Source: Jiulongibacter sp024742395
Lineage (GTDB): Bacteria; Bacteroidota; Bacteroidia; Cytophagales; Spirosomataceae
Length of the DNA: 64,000 nucleotides
Direction: 5' to 3'
NCBI GenBank assembly: GCA_965249455.1
Contig: OZ252236.1
Coordinates: 4,154,001 to 4,218,000, forward strand
Shown: positions 33,915 to 42,690 of the stretch, in pieces
How positions within the stretch are numbered: the stretch's first letter is position 1
Layout: each line of letters begins with the position of its first letter
The notes under the pieces: model-generated
What the model was told of the DNA's origin: nothing
Seen by the model: the letters and a program-made list of their open reading frames with translations, nothing else
Databases searched by the model: none
Position numbers and translations under genes: made by a program

Positions 33915-34433
33915 ATGAGTACTAATATTTATATGTTAGGGATGCCGTCATCAGGCAAGAGCACACTTGGAAGACAACTCGCTAAAGAACTTAATTATGA
34001 CTTCATAGACCTGGATAGGAAAATAGAGGTTACTGAAGGGAAAAAGATCAAAGAGATTTTCAGACTGGAAGGAGAAGAATACTTCAGAAAAGTGGAGTCT
34101 GAGCAATTGAGAAAAATTCCGGTAGATAATAAGCTTGTTATAGCAACAGGTGGTGGAACACCCATCTACAATGATAATATGGAATACATTAAAGAGAGTG
34201 GTATTAGTATTTTTCTCGATGTATCTCCGGAGAAACTGGAAGAAAGGATGAGATCTTCAAGGAGAAATAACAGGCCTATGTTTAAACTCGAAAACGACGA
34301 CCTGTTAGGAACCTTACAAGAGACATATCAAAGCAGAATAGACGAATACAAAAAAGCTTCGATTATCATTGAAGGTGATACTGATGCAAATACCATCATG
34401 TGGATATTGGATGCACAGTTTGCAAGAGGCTAA
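33915..34433 (+). CDS. aroK: shikimate kinase
   Basis: Phosphorylates shikimate at O3 with ATP. The 172-residue P-loop kinase has Walker A GMPSSGKSTLG near residue 9, the shikimate-binding DLDRKIE, the ATGGGTPIY motif and a lid with RSSRRNNRPMF. The length is normal for the family. It is the last gene of the DUF1599-DoxX-aroK set (32 bp gap) and is followed by a strong bidirectional terminator. Confidence 0.96.
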   Translation: MSTNIYMLGMPSSGKSTLGRQLAKELNYDFIDLDRKIEVTEGKKIKEIFRLEGEEYFRKVESEQLRKIPVDNKLVIATGGGTPIYNDNMEYIKESGISIFLDVSPEKLEERMRSSRRNNRPMFKLENDDLLGTLQETYQSRIDEYKKASIIIEGDTDANTIMWILDAQFARG

Positions 34434-34451
34434 TTTCCAGAATGGAATAGA

Positions 34452-34489
34452 AACACAAAAGGGATCGAATAATCGATCCCTTTTGTGTT
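34452..34489. terminator. bidirectional terminator between aroK and the FadL-like gene
   Basis: A 17-bp perfect stem AACACAAAAGGGATCGA / TCGATCCCTTTTGTGTT with a 4-nt ATAA loop. A and T runs within the stem serve both strands of the convergent pair. Confidence 0.92.
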
Positions 34490-34513
34490 CGTAAAGGCTT
34501 TCTTCTATGCTCC

Positions 34514-36025
34514 CTAAAAGAAAGTACCTACTGTCAATGAAAGCGTTCCTACTTTATTGTTAATCACAGCGGAATCATAATTTTCAGGGTTGCTTAATAC
34601 ATATGGAGTGTAAGCACTATTAAAACTACTCGCAGAAAACGCAGCATCAGCAAAAAACTTAGCTGATCTGAAACCAGCCCCACCCGATAAAATCACATTA
34701 GACCTCTTTAGGCTTGTGCTCGTCTGATAGGGGTCGGCTAAATAGTTTACGCCACCTCTTACTCTTGCTCTTCCTAACCTTACTTCAAGCCCACCTTTAA
34801 TATTCACAACATCTTTATAAACCTGTGCAATAGCTGTGTTTTGCTCGTTCGTCCAGCTATTACTATTCTTGTCTTTCACACCCATGTTTCCATAACCAAC
34901 ATATTCGGCTTCAAGACTTACTACACCATACTTTTTGGGTAAAAGATAAGCAAGCCCCACATTCCCACGCCATGGAGAAGTCAGCTTATAAGCGTAGTCA
35001 CCAGGAGCCGTTTCTATGGTACTAAAATCTGTCAAAAAGGTGTTAGGCTTTTGATCAATACTTATCGCTGAATAGAAAGTCTCATTTACCCTCATGGCTG
35101 TGGGAGTAGTCACATTCATCCCTACTCTAAAGTCATTGGTAACTTTATAAATAGCACCCAGTGTAAGGTTTATTCCACTTCCTTTAACAACAAGTTCATC
35201 CACATAGCCAAAACCATTAAATACTTCACCATTTGGGAAGGTTTCCTGATGGCTGCTGATCTGATTATAATTTAAAGACTGTATTCCTATTCCGGCTCCA
35301 AAATAAACTCTGTCTCTGTAATTGGCTCCATAACTTAAATTTAACTGACCTAAATTACCTCTTTCAGAAACCTGCCCCTTTTGAACCACAGGAAAACTAG
35401 GCTCTACCACCACATAGCCCCCATCTTCATATGGGTCTATCATATAAGCTTGATAATACATCGATTCTGGTGTTGCAGCAATGCCGGTAGTCGGATCAAA
35501 TTCGCTATCCAATGTCCCTGTGTCTGCTCCCCTAAAAGTGGCCTGCTCCGCAAAATAATCCATCAATGAACTTCGATTATGGCTACCTGTGTAATCGTAA
35601 TTATTATAGAAGTTAGCCAAGGTATTATAACTTACTCCAAGCGTTGATTTCACTTTAGAGTTGCCACCTCTATTCTTATTCATGATCAGTGATACTTGAC
35701 CTATTGTGGCTTTCGAGGAGTTCCTGTCTGTTGCCTCTCCTAAATAAGTACTGGAAGTACTTAAATTATTGAATGTAGGGCTAACACTAAATTCTGATCG
35801 GTTATAAAAACCTAGTCCTGCGGGATTCACAAAGGTATTGCTTGCATCTCCTCCCAGGGCTGTAAAAGCCCCTCCCATCCCAATAGTTCTTGAAGAACCA
35901 TAATTTGAATATTGAGAAAACTTAAATGCGTCCTCTCCATAAAAATGACCACTAACATTCACCTGACCTGACACAGGAAAGTATGCAGTTAGAGTCAAAA
36001 GAATAATTATATGTAACTTTTTCAT
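34514..36025 (-). CDS. FadL-like outer membrane barrel protein
   Basis: A 503-residue outer membrane protein with a signal peptide (LHIIILLTLTAYFPVSGQ) and an N-terminal pattern GMGGAFTALGGDASNTFVNP followed by GLGFYNRSEFSVSP, typical of the FadL/TodX (OMPP1) hydrophobic-substrate channels. The rest is amphipathic beta strands, ending with an aromatic residue (VGTFF). Substrate unknown; in Bacteroidota this group is very large and often unassigned. Confidence 0.82.
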   Translation of the reverse strand: MKKLHIIILLTLTAYFPVSGQVNVSGHFYGEDAFKFSQYSNYGSSRTIGMGGAFTALGGDASNTFVNPAGLGFYNRSEFSVSPTFNNLSTSSTYLGEATDRNSSKATIGQVSLIMNKNRGGNSKVKSTLGVSYNTLANFYNNYDYTGSHNRSSLMDYFAEQATFRGADTGTLDSEFDPTTGIAATPESMYYQAYMIDPYEDGGYVVVEPSFPVVQKGQVSERGNLGQLNLSYGANYRDRVYFGAGIGIQSLNYNQISSHQETFPNGEVFNGFGYVDELVVKGSGINLTLGAIYKVTNDFRVGMNVTTPTAMRVNETFYSAISIDQKPNTFLTDFSTIETAPGDYAYKLTSPWRGNVGLAYLLPKKYGVVSLEAEYVGYGNMGVKDKNSNSWTNEQNTAIAQVYKDVVNIKGGLEVRLGRARVRGGVNYLADPYQTSTSLKRSNVILSGGAGFRSAKFFADAAFSASSFNSAYTPYVLSNPENYDSAVINNKVGTLSLTVGTFF

Positions 36026-36055
36026 CTGTGTAAATCTAAAATTTTGACAAAAAAA

Positions 36056-36093
36056 TACCCCGCCAAAGCTTCGTTTGAAATATTAGCGGGGTA
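36056..36093 (-). terminator. terminator of the repeat lipoprotein gene
   Basis: The minus strand has TACCCCGC and GCGGGGTA flanking a loop of about 22 nt, directly followed by seven T. It lies 41 bases past the stop of the repeat lipoprotein gene. Confidence 0.75.
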
Positions 36094-36133
36094 AATTATA
36101 ATTTCACTTACCACCCATCAGATGGTTAATATT

Positions 36134-37462
36134 TTATCTTGGTCCTCTTGAAGATCCTCCTGATGAAGATCTTGAAGAAGAGGATGAACCTCCTCTTGAA
36201 TAGCCACTGCTAGAAGAGCTGCTTGAACTAGGTCTTGAATATGAACTATTGTTCGAATTTGTACTTGGTCTGCTGTAAGTACTATTACTAGGTCTTGAAT
36301 AAGAGCTTCTGCCTGATGAAGATGGTCTGCTATAAGTAGAGCTTCCCGCACTTCTCGCACTCGATCTGTTATAAGTACCTGTTCTGCTAGTGTTACCATA
36401 AGAAGATGTTCTGGCAGATGAACTTGTAGCATTTGATCTTCCGTATGTAGAGCCATTAGTAGAAGCAGCTGATCTTCTCACAGAGTTTGCTGAACTATTT
36501 CTGGCATAGTTATCATAAGAAGTAGGTCTTCTTGAATAAGTTGTACCATTTGAGGAAGCAACTCTGCCATTGGCTCTCTCCGTTAAAGTAGACCTTGTAG
36601 AAGCTATTGCACTGTTTGCACTGCTTACAGATCTTCTTGAAGATGAAGCCGTTGTTACAGGTCTTCTGGTATTCACAAACCCATCATTATAAATACTGCT
36701 TGAACGACCTGCTGCTCTTGAACCATAAGTACGTGCATTTCCAAAACCTGAGTCGCCATAAATGTTATTTATGTATACAGGCTGTACTGCGTAATAAGGG
36801 TTACCGAAGAATCCTCCTCCGTAATAGCCAAACGAGTTATAGCCATATCCCCAAGGACTGTAGCCAAAGCTATTGAATCCCCAAGGGCTAAACCCACCAA
36901 AACCGTAAGGGCTGTAGAAGCTATTGAATGAGTTCCATCCAAATGGACTATATCCGAAAGAGAAACCAAAACTACTGGCAAATGGCATGTAGGCGTAACT
37001 TCCAAAAGAATTAAAACCCCACGGGCTGAAACTATTGAAAGAGTTCCATGTATTCCATCTGTTAAATCTGGAATTATTCCAGCTATATGGAGTATTCCAT
37101 GCATAGTCATTCCATCCTTCAGAATAGCCATCGGCATAACCATCAGCATAGCCCGCCTCTGCAGAATAGGTTCTTTTTAAATTTCTTGAGTTTACATAAG
37201 ACTCATCATAATATGCATCAGTACCCTCAATAGTGCTATCCAGAGGAATAGGATCAAATGAGTCATTGTACTGCTCTAAATATTCCGGGGCATATGAATC
37301 TGCCTTCTTTGAAATAGTCGGAGAGTACACCACAGCAGCATTAGTTGACGAACCATACATATCATCAACCTCTCCATTGCTTACTAATGTTTTGCTGGTA
37401 GAACAGCTGCCTAAGGCACCCACTACTAACATTGACAAACCTAAATATTTTATCCTTTCCAT
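36134..37462 (-). CDS. repeat-rich lipoprotein (aromatic/Gly-rich centre, Ser/Arg-rich tail)
   Basis: A 442-residue lipoprotein with lipobox LVVGALGSCSTSK. After about 90 acidic residues it has a low-complexity centre of repeated SPWGFNSFG/YSPFGWNSF units (Phe, Trp, Tyr, Gly, Asn, Ser), then a long tail made almost only of Ser, Arg, Tyr, Thr and Asn, with repeated YSRPS units, ending SGGSSRGPR. The whole tail is likely disordered. The frame extends back to 37576 but the ATG at 37462 begins the signal peptide. Function is unknown; a surface, possibly adhesive or matrix role is only a guess. Confidence 0.78.
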   Translation of the reverse strand: MERIKYLGLSMLVVGALGSCSTSKTLVSNGEVDDMYGSSTNAAVVYSPTISKKADSYAPEYLEQYNDSFDPIPLDSTIEGTDAYYDESYVNSRNLKRTYSAEAGYADGYADGYSEGWNDYAWNTPYSWNNSRFNRWNTWNSFNSFSPWGFNSFGSYAYMPFASSFGFSFGYSPFGWNSFNSFYSPYGFGGFSPWGFNSFGYSPWGYGYNSFGYYGGGFFGNPYYAVQPVYINNIYGDSGFGNARTYGSRAAGRSSSIYNDGFVNTRRPVTTASSSRRSVSSANSAIASTRSTLTERANGRVASSNGTTYSRRPTSYDNYARNSSANSVRRSAASTNGSTYGRSNATSSSARTSSYGNTSRTGTYNRSSARSAGSSTYSRPSSSGRSSYSRPSNSTYSRPSTNSNNSSYSRPSSSSSSSSGYSRGGSSSSSRSSSGGSSRGPR

Positions 37463-37610
37463 AGTTCTATTAATTACTTTGTAAGTACAAACTCTACCAT
37501 TAAGATGCAGAATCTCGCCTGAAGGTTGCGTCAAGTATAAAATTTTCCTGAACTGCACATTTATATAACGATCCAATGCATCGAGTAGTTACAAAACTAC
37601 CCAAAAAACT

Positions 37611-37618
37611 TATCTTTG
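37611..37618 (+). promoter_or_regulatory. -7 promoter element of proS
   Basis: TATCTTTG fits the Bacteroidota consensus TAnnTTTG, 78 bp before the proS ATG. No clear TTTG -33 element was found at 18-21 bp upstream, so only the -7 part is supported. Confidence 0.35.
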
Positions 37619-37696
37619 CAATCTTTATTATAGGGCTTAACAAATCCTTATTTAACTAAGACTTAAGATAAATTCTTTACTAATAATACGAAGAAA

Positions 37697-39169
37697 ATGG
37701 CAAAAGGGCTTCCTACAAGAAGTGAAAATTATTCTGAGTGGTATAATGAACTCGTCAAAAGAGCAGATTTAGCCGAGAACTCAGATGTTAGAGGGTGTAT
37801 GATTATTAAACCTTATGGATTTTCTATCTGGGAGAAAATGCAGCGGGCACTTGACGATATGTTTAAAGAAACGGGGCATAGCAATGCATATTTCCCTCTA
37901 TTTATTCCGAAATCATATCTTTCTAAAGAGGCCAGCCATGTGGAAGGTTTTGCTAAAGAATGTGCTGTCATTACGCATTACAGATTAAAAAATGACGAGA
38001 ATGGAAACGGAGTAGTGGTAGACCCTGAAGCTAAACTTGAAGAAGAGCTTATCGTACGTCCTACTTCAGAAACGGCAATTTGGAGTACGTATAAAAGGTG
38101 GATTCAGTCTTATCGCGACTTGCCAATTTTATTAAATCAGTGGGCCAATGTGGTACGTTGGGAAATGCGTACGAGAATCTTCTTGAGAACCTCTGAATTC
38201 TTATGGCAAGAAGGCCATACGGCACACGCCACTAAAGAAGAGGCCATTGAAGAGACCTCAAAAATTCTTGACATTTACGCTAAATTCTCTGAAGAGTGGA
38301 TGGGCGTGCCGGTAGTAAAAGGTTCTAAAACTGCCAATGAACGTTTCGCAGGAGCTGAAGACACTTTATGCATAGAAGCTTTAATGCAAGACGGCAAAGC
38401 TCTGCAGGCAGGTACTTCCCATTTTCTTGGCCAAAATTTTGCCAAAGCCTTTGATGTTAAATTTCAAAGTAAAGAAGGGACCTTGGAATATGTATGGGGT
38501 ACCTCTTGGGGCGTGAGTACCAGACTGATGGGTGCACTTATTATGGCTCATTCTGATGATCAAGGATTGGTTTTGCCTCCAAAATTGGCTCCCATTCACG
38601 TGGTGGTGGTACCTATTTATAAAGGCGAAGAGCAACTAGAACAGATAAGAGGAATAATTACTCCATTGCTAACTGAGTTAAAAGCCGCTGGCATTACAGT
38701 TAAATTTGACGATGATGACAATAGCAGACCGGGGTGGAAATTTGCTGAATATGAAATGAAAGGTGTTCCGGTTAGGGTGGCTGTTGGAATGCGAGACCTG
38801 GAAAAAGGGCAAATTGAAATAGCCAGAAGAGACAATTTGACTAAGGAACAAAAACCTCTGGAAGGTGCAGGTCAGTACATAATTGACCTTTTAGATAAAA
38901 TTCAGGATAGCATTTACAAGAAAGCACTGGATTTTAGAGCCAGGAATACAAACGAGGTCAATACCTGGGACGAATTCACGGCCCAAATCGAAAAGGGTGG
39001 TTTCGTTTCTGCTCACTGGAATGGCAGCTCTGAGACCGAAGATAAAATCAAGGAACTTACAAAAGCCACTATCCGTTGTATCCCTTTAGACGCAAAAGAG
39101 GAGAAAGGAAGCTGTATTCTTACAGGAGAACCTTCAAATAAGCGGGTTCTGTTTGCAAAAGCTTATTAA
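37697..39169 (+). CDS. proS: prolyl-tRNA synthetase, archaeal/eukaryotic type
   Basis: Class II synthetase that charges tRNA-Pro. At 490 residues without the bacterial editing insertion it belongs to the shorter archaeal/eukaryotic (ProS type 3) form common in Bacteroidota. Motifs: the N-terminal FSIWEKMQRALDDMFKETGH, motif 2 region RPTSETAIWSTYKRW with the following VVRWEMRTRIFLRTSEFLWQ, the HATKEEAIEE loop and the anticodon-binding domain from VVVPIYKG; the C terminus ends in a Cys-containing zinc-like region (GSCILTGEPS). Monocistronic or followed by the FKBP gene at 62 bp. Confidence 0.96.
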   Translation: MAKGLPTRSENYSEWYNELVKRADLAENSDVRGCMIIKPYGFSIWEKMQRALDDMFKETGHSNAYFPLFIPKSYLSKEASHVEGFAKECAVITHYRLKNDENGNGVVVDPEAKLEEELIVRPTSETAIWSTYKRWIQSYRDLPILLNQWANVVRWEMRTRIFLRTSEFLWQEGHTAHATKEEAIEETSKILDIYAKFSEEWMGVPVVKGSKTANERFAGAEDTLCIEALMQDGKALQAGTSHFLGQNFAKAFDVKFQSKEGTLEYVWGTSWGVSTRLMGALIMAHSDDQGLVLPPKLAPIHVVVVPIYKGEEQLEQIRGIITPLLTELKAAGITVKFDDDDNSRPGWKFAEYEMKGVPVRVAVGMRDLEKGQIEIARRDNLTKEQKPLEGAGQYIIDLLDKIQDSIYKKALDFRARNTNEVNTWDEFTAQIEKGGFVSAHWNGSSETEDKIKELTKATIRCIPLDAKEEKGSCILTGEPSNKRVLFAKAY

Positions 39170-39231
39170 AAATGTACCCACAGATTAGGTAATTATATAT
39201 GAATTGGCCACAGGCCAAAAAAACAAAAAAC

Positions 39232-39690
39232 ATGGTTAAAGCAGGAGACACAATCAAAGTACACTACAAAGGGACCTTAAATGATGGTACTCTTTTCGAT
39301 AGTTCTGAAGGACGTGAGCCTTTAGAGTTTGAAGTAGGTAGCGGTATGGTGATAAAAGGCTTCGATGAAGGAGTTACAGGAATGGCAATAGGTGAGAAAA
39401 AATCGGTGAATATCCCGGCAAAAGAAGCTTACGGCGAGCCAAATCCTGAAATGATCTTTGATTTTGAGAGAGAACAAATTCCAAATGATATCCCTTTAGA
39501 GGTAGGTGGAACTTTGAATATGCATAACGGACAGCAAACTGTACCTGTCAAAATTGTAGATGTAGCTGAAAAAACAATCAAATTAGATGCGAACCATCCT
39601 TTGGCTGGTCAGGATTTGAATTTTGATCTTGAATTAGTAGAAATCAAAGCTGGTGGAGATACCACAATTGATTTTGAAGAGGTAAAATAA
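39232..39690 (+). CDS. FKBP-type peptidyl-prolyl isomerase, SlyD-like
   Basis: A 152-residue cytoplasmic peptidyl-prolyl cis-trans isomerase. VKAGDTIKVHYKGTLNDGTL begins the FKBP fold, GREPLEFEVGSGMVIKGFDE carries active-site residues, and the inserted chaperone flap (residues about 70-125: PNPEMIFDFEREQIPNDIP) is the SlyD hallmark. Unlike E. coli SlyD there is no His-rich metal tail. The ATG at 39232 is preferred to one 11 codons upstream that adds a Lys-rich stretch not expected in the family. Confidence 0.9.
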   Translation: MVKAGDTIKVHYKGTLNDGTLFDSSEGREPLEFEVGSGMVIKGFDEGVTGMAIGEKKSVNIPAKEAYGEPNPEMIFDFEREQIPNDIPLEVGGTLNMHNGQQTVPVKIVDVAEKTIKLDANHPLAGQDLNFDLELVEIKAGGDTTIDFEEVK

Positions 39691-39711
39691 TTCCTCTATA
39701 AGAATTTTAGC

Positions 39712-39748
39712 GAGGCAACGTCTGATAAAGGTGTTGCCTCTTTTTTTT
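39712..39748 (+). terminator. terminator of the FKBP gene
   Basis: An 8-bp stem GAGGCAAC / GTTGCCTC with a 13-nt loop and eight following T. It ends at the stop codon of the convergent metF gene. Confidence 0.85.
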
Positions 39749-40711
39749 CTAGAATACCTGCTTGGCTACAGCTAATGTAGTGGCCGATTTACTCATTGTA
39801 TAAAAGTGTAAAGCCGGTACTCCAAACTCCTTTAGCTCTTTGCATTGCTGTACACACCATTCAATTCCTATCTCTTTAGCTTCATTGTTATCTTTTGACT
39901 TTTCAACAGCATTTCTTAGTTCTGCCGGCATATCCAAATAAAAAAGCTCAGGTAATATTTCCAATTGCTTTTTTGTAGCTAAAACCTTTAAGCCGGGTAT
40001 AATTGGAATAGTGATACCGTTAGCTCTGCATTTATTCACAAAATCAAAATACTTCTGATTGTCAAAGAACATTTGTGTAACAATATAATCTGCTCCTGCT
40101 TCAATTTTCTTTTTCAAATTGAGCATATCAACTTCCATATCCTGAGCCTCGTAATGTTTTTCAGGGTAAGCGGCGGCCCCAATACAAAAATTAGTAAAGG
40201 CGTCTGGCTCTCCGTCTTCATAAAGATATTTCCCTTTATTCAGGTTTCTGATTTGAGCAATAAGTTCTGAAGCATAGGCATGTCCCCCTTTTTTGGGTTT
40301 AAAAACATTAAAGGGCTTGGCGATATCGCCTCTCAAGGCCATGACATTGTCAATACCTAAATAATTAAGGTCAAAAAGCAGGTCTTCAGTATCTTCTTTG
40401 GTAAAGCCTCCGCATAAAACATGAGGTACAGGATCTACATCAAATTTGTGCATTATGGCAGAACATATGCCTACCGTACCCGGTCTTCTTCTGCTACGTA
40501 CTTCTTTCTGACCACCATCAGGCATTTGTTTGATAAAATACTCTTCTCTGTGATAGGTAACATCAATAAATGGTGGTTTCAGTTCCATCATTGGCTCTAT
40601 TCCTGCAAGAAGTTCGTCTATGCTGTTACTTCCTTTTGAGGGTGGAATAATTTCTATGGAGAAGATAGTTTTGCCTTTTGCTTCAGCAATATGGTCGGTT
40701 ACTTTGGCCAT
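39749..40711 (-). CDS. metF: methylenetetrahydrofolate reductase (NAD(P)H)
   Basis: Reduces 5,10-methylene-THF to 5-methyl-THF for methionine synthesis, using FAD. The 320-residue barrel has the N-terminal GKTIFSIEIIPPSKG, the HREEYF and SRRRPGTVGICSAIMHKF segments, the FAD/folate motif NVMALRGD, GAAAYPEKH, ADYIVTQMFFD and PIIPGLKVL. A good sigma-ABfr promoter lies just upstream. Downstream methionine genes metX and metY are at 62-64 kb. Confidence 0.96.
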   Translation of the reverse strand: MAKVTDHIAEAKGKTIFSIEIIPPSKGSNSIDELLAGIEPMMELKPPFIDVTYHREEYFIKQMPDGGQKEVRSRRRPGTVGICSAIMHKFDVDPVPHVLCGGFTKEDTEDLLFDLNYLGIDNVMALRGDIAKPFNVFKPKKGGHAYASELIAQIRNLNKGKYLYEDGEPDAFTNFCIGAAAYPEKHYEAQDMEVDMLNLKKKIEAGADYIVTQMFFDNQKYFDFVNKCRANGITIPIIPGLKVLATKKQLEILPELFYLDMPAELRNAVEKSKDNNEAKEIGIEWCVQQCKELKEFGVPALHFYTMSKSATTLAVAKQVF

Positions 40712-40733
40712 TATTTTATCAAGATTTACACCG

Positions 40734-40763
40734 CAAAAATAGGGAATCCCCCTTTCCTACAAA
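40734..40763 (-). promoter_or_regulatory. metF promoter (sigma-ABfr type)
   Basis: The minus strand carries TTTG (40763-40760), 18 nt, then TATTTTTG (40741-40734), close to the Bacteroidota -33/-7 consensus, ending 22 bases before the metF ATG. Confidence 0.6.
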
Positions 40764-40843
40764 TTTGAATTCGCTTTAATTAAAATTATTGGTACATTTT
40801 GGAGAAATTATCTTCTTTAACTCTCAAATAACCTTTTAAACAG

Positions 40844-41701
40844 ATGAAATCACTACTTATTTTAACCCTTTTATTGGCTCTTCCATTACTGAGCAATGCC
40901 CAAAATCAGGCAGATAGGAAAAACTTTGGCACTTATAAAGTGGAAAACGCTCCTTTTAACACGATTTTGGTATATGAAGAAGATGGCAAAGTAGTGGGTG
41001 AAGCTGTAAACGCCGGAAAGTCAGAACTAATGGCAAATGGCGATGCAGACACCTATGACCTGGCCGAAGTACCCGGTGGTAAAGTAGAGTTTGTCAAGAA
41101 TGACAAAGGAATAACCGAGTCATTGATTTTAAACATGAACGGCGAACAAGTAACCGGTACTCGTCAACTCCCTGATTTTGCGGAGTATAACGGAATTTAC
41201 GAAATGGATAGTGACATGCTTTCAGAAGTAAAAGTGGAGGGAAAAGACGGAGTGCTTAAAATCAGTACCGTGGAGTTTGGTTCAGGTGAATTAAGTTTTA
41301 CCGGTATTATAGATCAGTTTCTCGAAAACAGTTATGGAAGTGATTTTATTTTTGTGAGAAATGAAGAGGGTGAAGTTACAAGCTTGAATATAGAATTAGC
41401 CAGCCAGGGCATCTACATGAAGGGGATGAAAAAAGTAGCAAAACCTACTATGGAATTGTACATAGGACGTTTTGAATTTCAAGATGCTCCTTTAACCTTA
41501 AAGACTGAGATAAGAGATGGCAAACTCTATGGAATTACTGAACAAGGTGAAGCATTCTTAACTCCATCTGAACTTGAACATTTATTTGATATTGAAGGGG
41601 TAGATGGTACGGTACTTTTCGAAGTAAACGAAAACGGCGAAGTGACGGAAGTTACTCTTACATATCAAGGACAACCTATGCTGGCATACCCGGCTAAATA
41701 A
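40844..41701 (+). CDS. secreted protein with three DUF3471-like repeats
   Basis: A 285-residue protein with a signal peptide (LILTLLLALPLLSNAQ) and three tandem beta-rich units of 80-90 residues. They begin FGTYKVENAPFN, YNGIYEMDSDML and YIGRFEFQDAPL and contain similar segments (KVEFVKNDKGITESL, FIFVRNEEGEVTSL, VLFEVNENGEVTEV). The pattern resembles the DUF3471 domain often fused to beta-lactamase-like enzymes, but there is no enzyme domain here. Probably a periplasmic or surface binding protein; the ligand is unknown. Confidence 0.72.
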   Translation: MKSLLILTLLLALPLLSNAQNQADRKNFGTYKVENAPFNTILVYEEDGKVVGEAVNAGKSELMANGDADTYDLAEVPGGKVEFVKNDKGITESLILNMNGEQVTGTRQLPDFAEYNGIYEMDSDMLSEVKVEGKDGVLKISTVEFGSGELSFTGIIDQFLENSYGSDFIFVRNEEGEVTSLNIELASQGIYMKGMKKVAKPTMELYIGRFEFQDAPLTLKTEIRDGKLYGITEQGEAFLTPSELEHLFDIEGVDGTVLFEVNENGEVTEVTLTYQGQPMLAYPAK

Positions 41702-41719
41702 TCAAGTAGGTAAAAAAAT

Positions 41720-41749
41720 AAAAGAAGGAGGCTTAGACCTCCTTCTTTT
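41720..41749. terminator. bidirectional terminator between the three-repeat gene and the DUF2807 gene
   Basis: A 12-bp perfect stem AAAAGAAGGAGG / CCTCCTTCTTTT with a 6-nt loop lies between two convergent genes; it has A/T tracts on both sides. Confidence 0.9.
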
Positions 41750-41753
41750 CTAA

Positions 41754-42470
41754 CTAGTCTTTTCTAACCTTACTTCCCCCTGAGACCTCTTGGTCTATAC
41801 GGGGTGTACCTCTGTAATTAACCGTGCTGGCACCACTCGCTTCTACATTCAGATAATCGCTAACGCTTACATTGGCTTTGCTGGCACCACTAAGGTCTAA
41901 ATAAACCTCTTCAGAATCAGCGTCAAATGCATTGAGTTTTGAGGCTCCGGAGATAGATGCCGTTATATTGGGCGTTTGCCTGTTAACATCAAGCGTAGAA
42001 GCACCGGAAATCTCCAATCTTAAATCTGAAACTTCTACATCAAGATTAACTTTAGAGGCACCTGATAAATCTGCCTTAAAAAGATCAAAAGACATAAAAT
42101 CTTCAACATCAACTCGAGCAGCACCGGAAACATCGATAGCGGTAAGTTCAGGCACCTCTATCAGTAAGTCAACACGATCTCTTGAAATGCTGCCAAACCA
42201 ACTACTTTTCACATAGCTTATTTTTAAGGTATTGTTAATTACTCTGACATTCAAGTCATTAACGTCTCTTTCGGCTCCTGTGGCGGTTACCCTAAAATTA
42301 GTAGATGGGATAATTACAGCATTGAAAGCAGATCCTATATCTGCTTCGTCAAAAAAATCTACATTGAACTCTTCTTCAATTACATCGCCGGGAGGTGTTC
42401 TGTTCCCTATCTCAGTGAATATACAAGCGTTCAAAAAAGGGATAATTAAAAGGATTAATAGCTTTTTCAT
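41754..42470 (-). CDS. DUF2807 (head GIN) beta-helix lipoprotein
   Basis: A 238-residue lipoprotein (lipobox IIPFLNACIF). After an N-terminal beta region (IGSAFNAVIIPS) it has seven degenerate SGASK-type repeats about 20 residues apart: VSGAARVDV, LSGASKVNL, ISGASTLDV, ISGASKLNA, LSGASKANV, ASGASTVNY and VSGGSKV. This is the adhesin-like right-handed beta-helix of DUF2807. Its promoter region carries the ATAGGGG-N15-TTGTC element (42581-42608, minus strand), back to back with that of the sigma gene, so it is probably part of the same ECF regulon. A role in sensing or binding at the surface is inference. Confidence 0.88.
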   Translation of the reverse strand: MKKLLILLIIPFLNACIFTEIGNRTPPGDVIEEEFNVDFFDEADIGSAFNAVIIPSTNFRVTATGAERDVNDLNVRVINNTLKISYVKSSWFGSISRDRVDLLIEVPELTAIDVSGAARVDVEDFMSFDLFKADLSGASKVNLDVEVSDLRLEISGASTLDVNRQTPNITASISGASKLNAFDADSEEVYLDLSGASKANVSVSDYLNVEASGASTVNYRGTPRIDQEVSGGSKVRKD

Positions 42471-42580
42471 TTGTTTGATTTATTACAAGTTAATAGTCTT
42501 TAGCTAACGAATTAAAACATTGATAATTAGACTCTCTTAGCAATTATCTTATTATGTTTCTCTTCATTTTCTATTCTTAA

Positions 42581-42608
42581 GACAATTACCTGTCAGCTTA
42601 CCCCTATA
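42581..42608 (-). promoter_or_regulatory. ECF promoter copy A (DUF2807 gene)
   Basis: The minus strand reads TATAGGGG (42608-42601), 15 nt, then TTGTC (42585-42581), the same architecture as three other copies in the window. It drives the DUF2807 gene, with a leader of about 110 nt. Confidence 0.7.
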
Positions 42609-42633
42609 CAAGACAAATAAATTTTTATTTTCT

Positions 42634-42661
42634 CATAGGGGGAAAGAATCAGAGAGTTGTC
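42634..42661 (+). promoter_or_regulatory. ECF promoter copy B (sigma gene)
   Basis: CATAGGGG (the ATAGGGG at 42635-42641), 15 nt, TTGTC (42657-42661), 29 bp before the sigma ATG. It lies back to back with copy A, their -35-like parts separated by 25 bp, implying autoregulation and coordinated divergent expression. Confidence 0.72.
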
Positions 42662-42690
42662 ATATAAAGGATAACACTCAAGAACCTTGT

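Noticed and set aside
36118..37149. Long alternative-frame open frames inside the repeat lipoprotein gene
   Set aside because: They are same-strand shadows created by the low-complexity repeats; the lipoprotein frame has a signal peptide, lipobox and terminator.
40712..40843. Possible cobalamin or SAM riboswitch before metF
   Set aside because: The 132-bp divergent gap holds only a promoter-like element; no riboswitch-sized structured leader fits.
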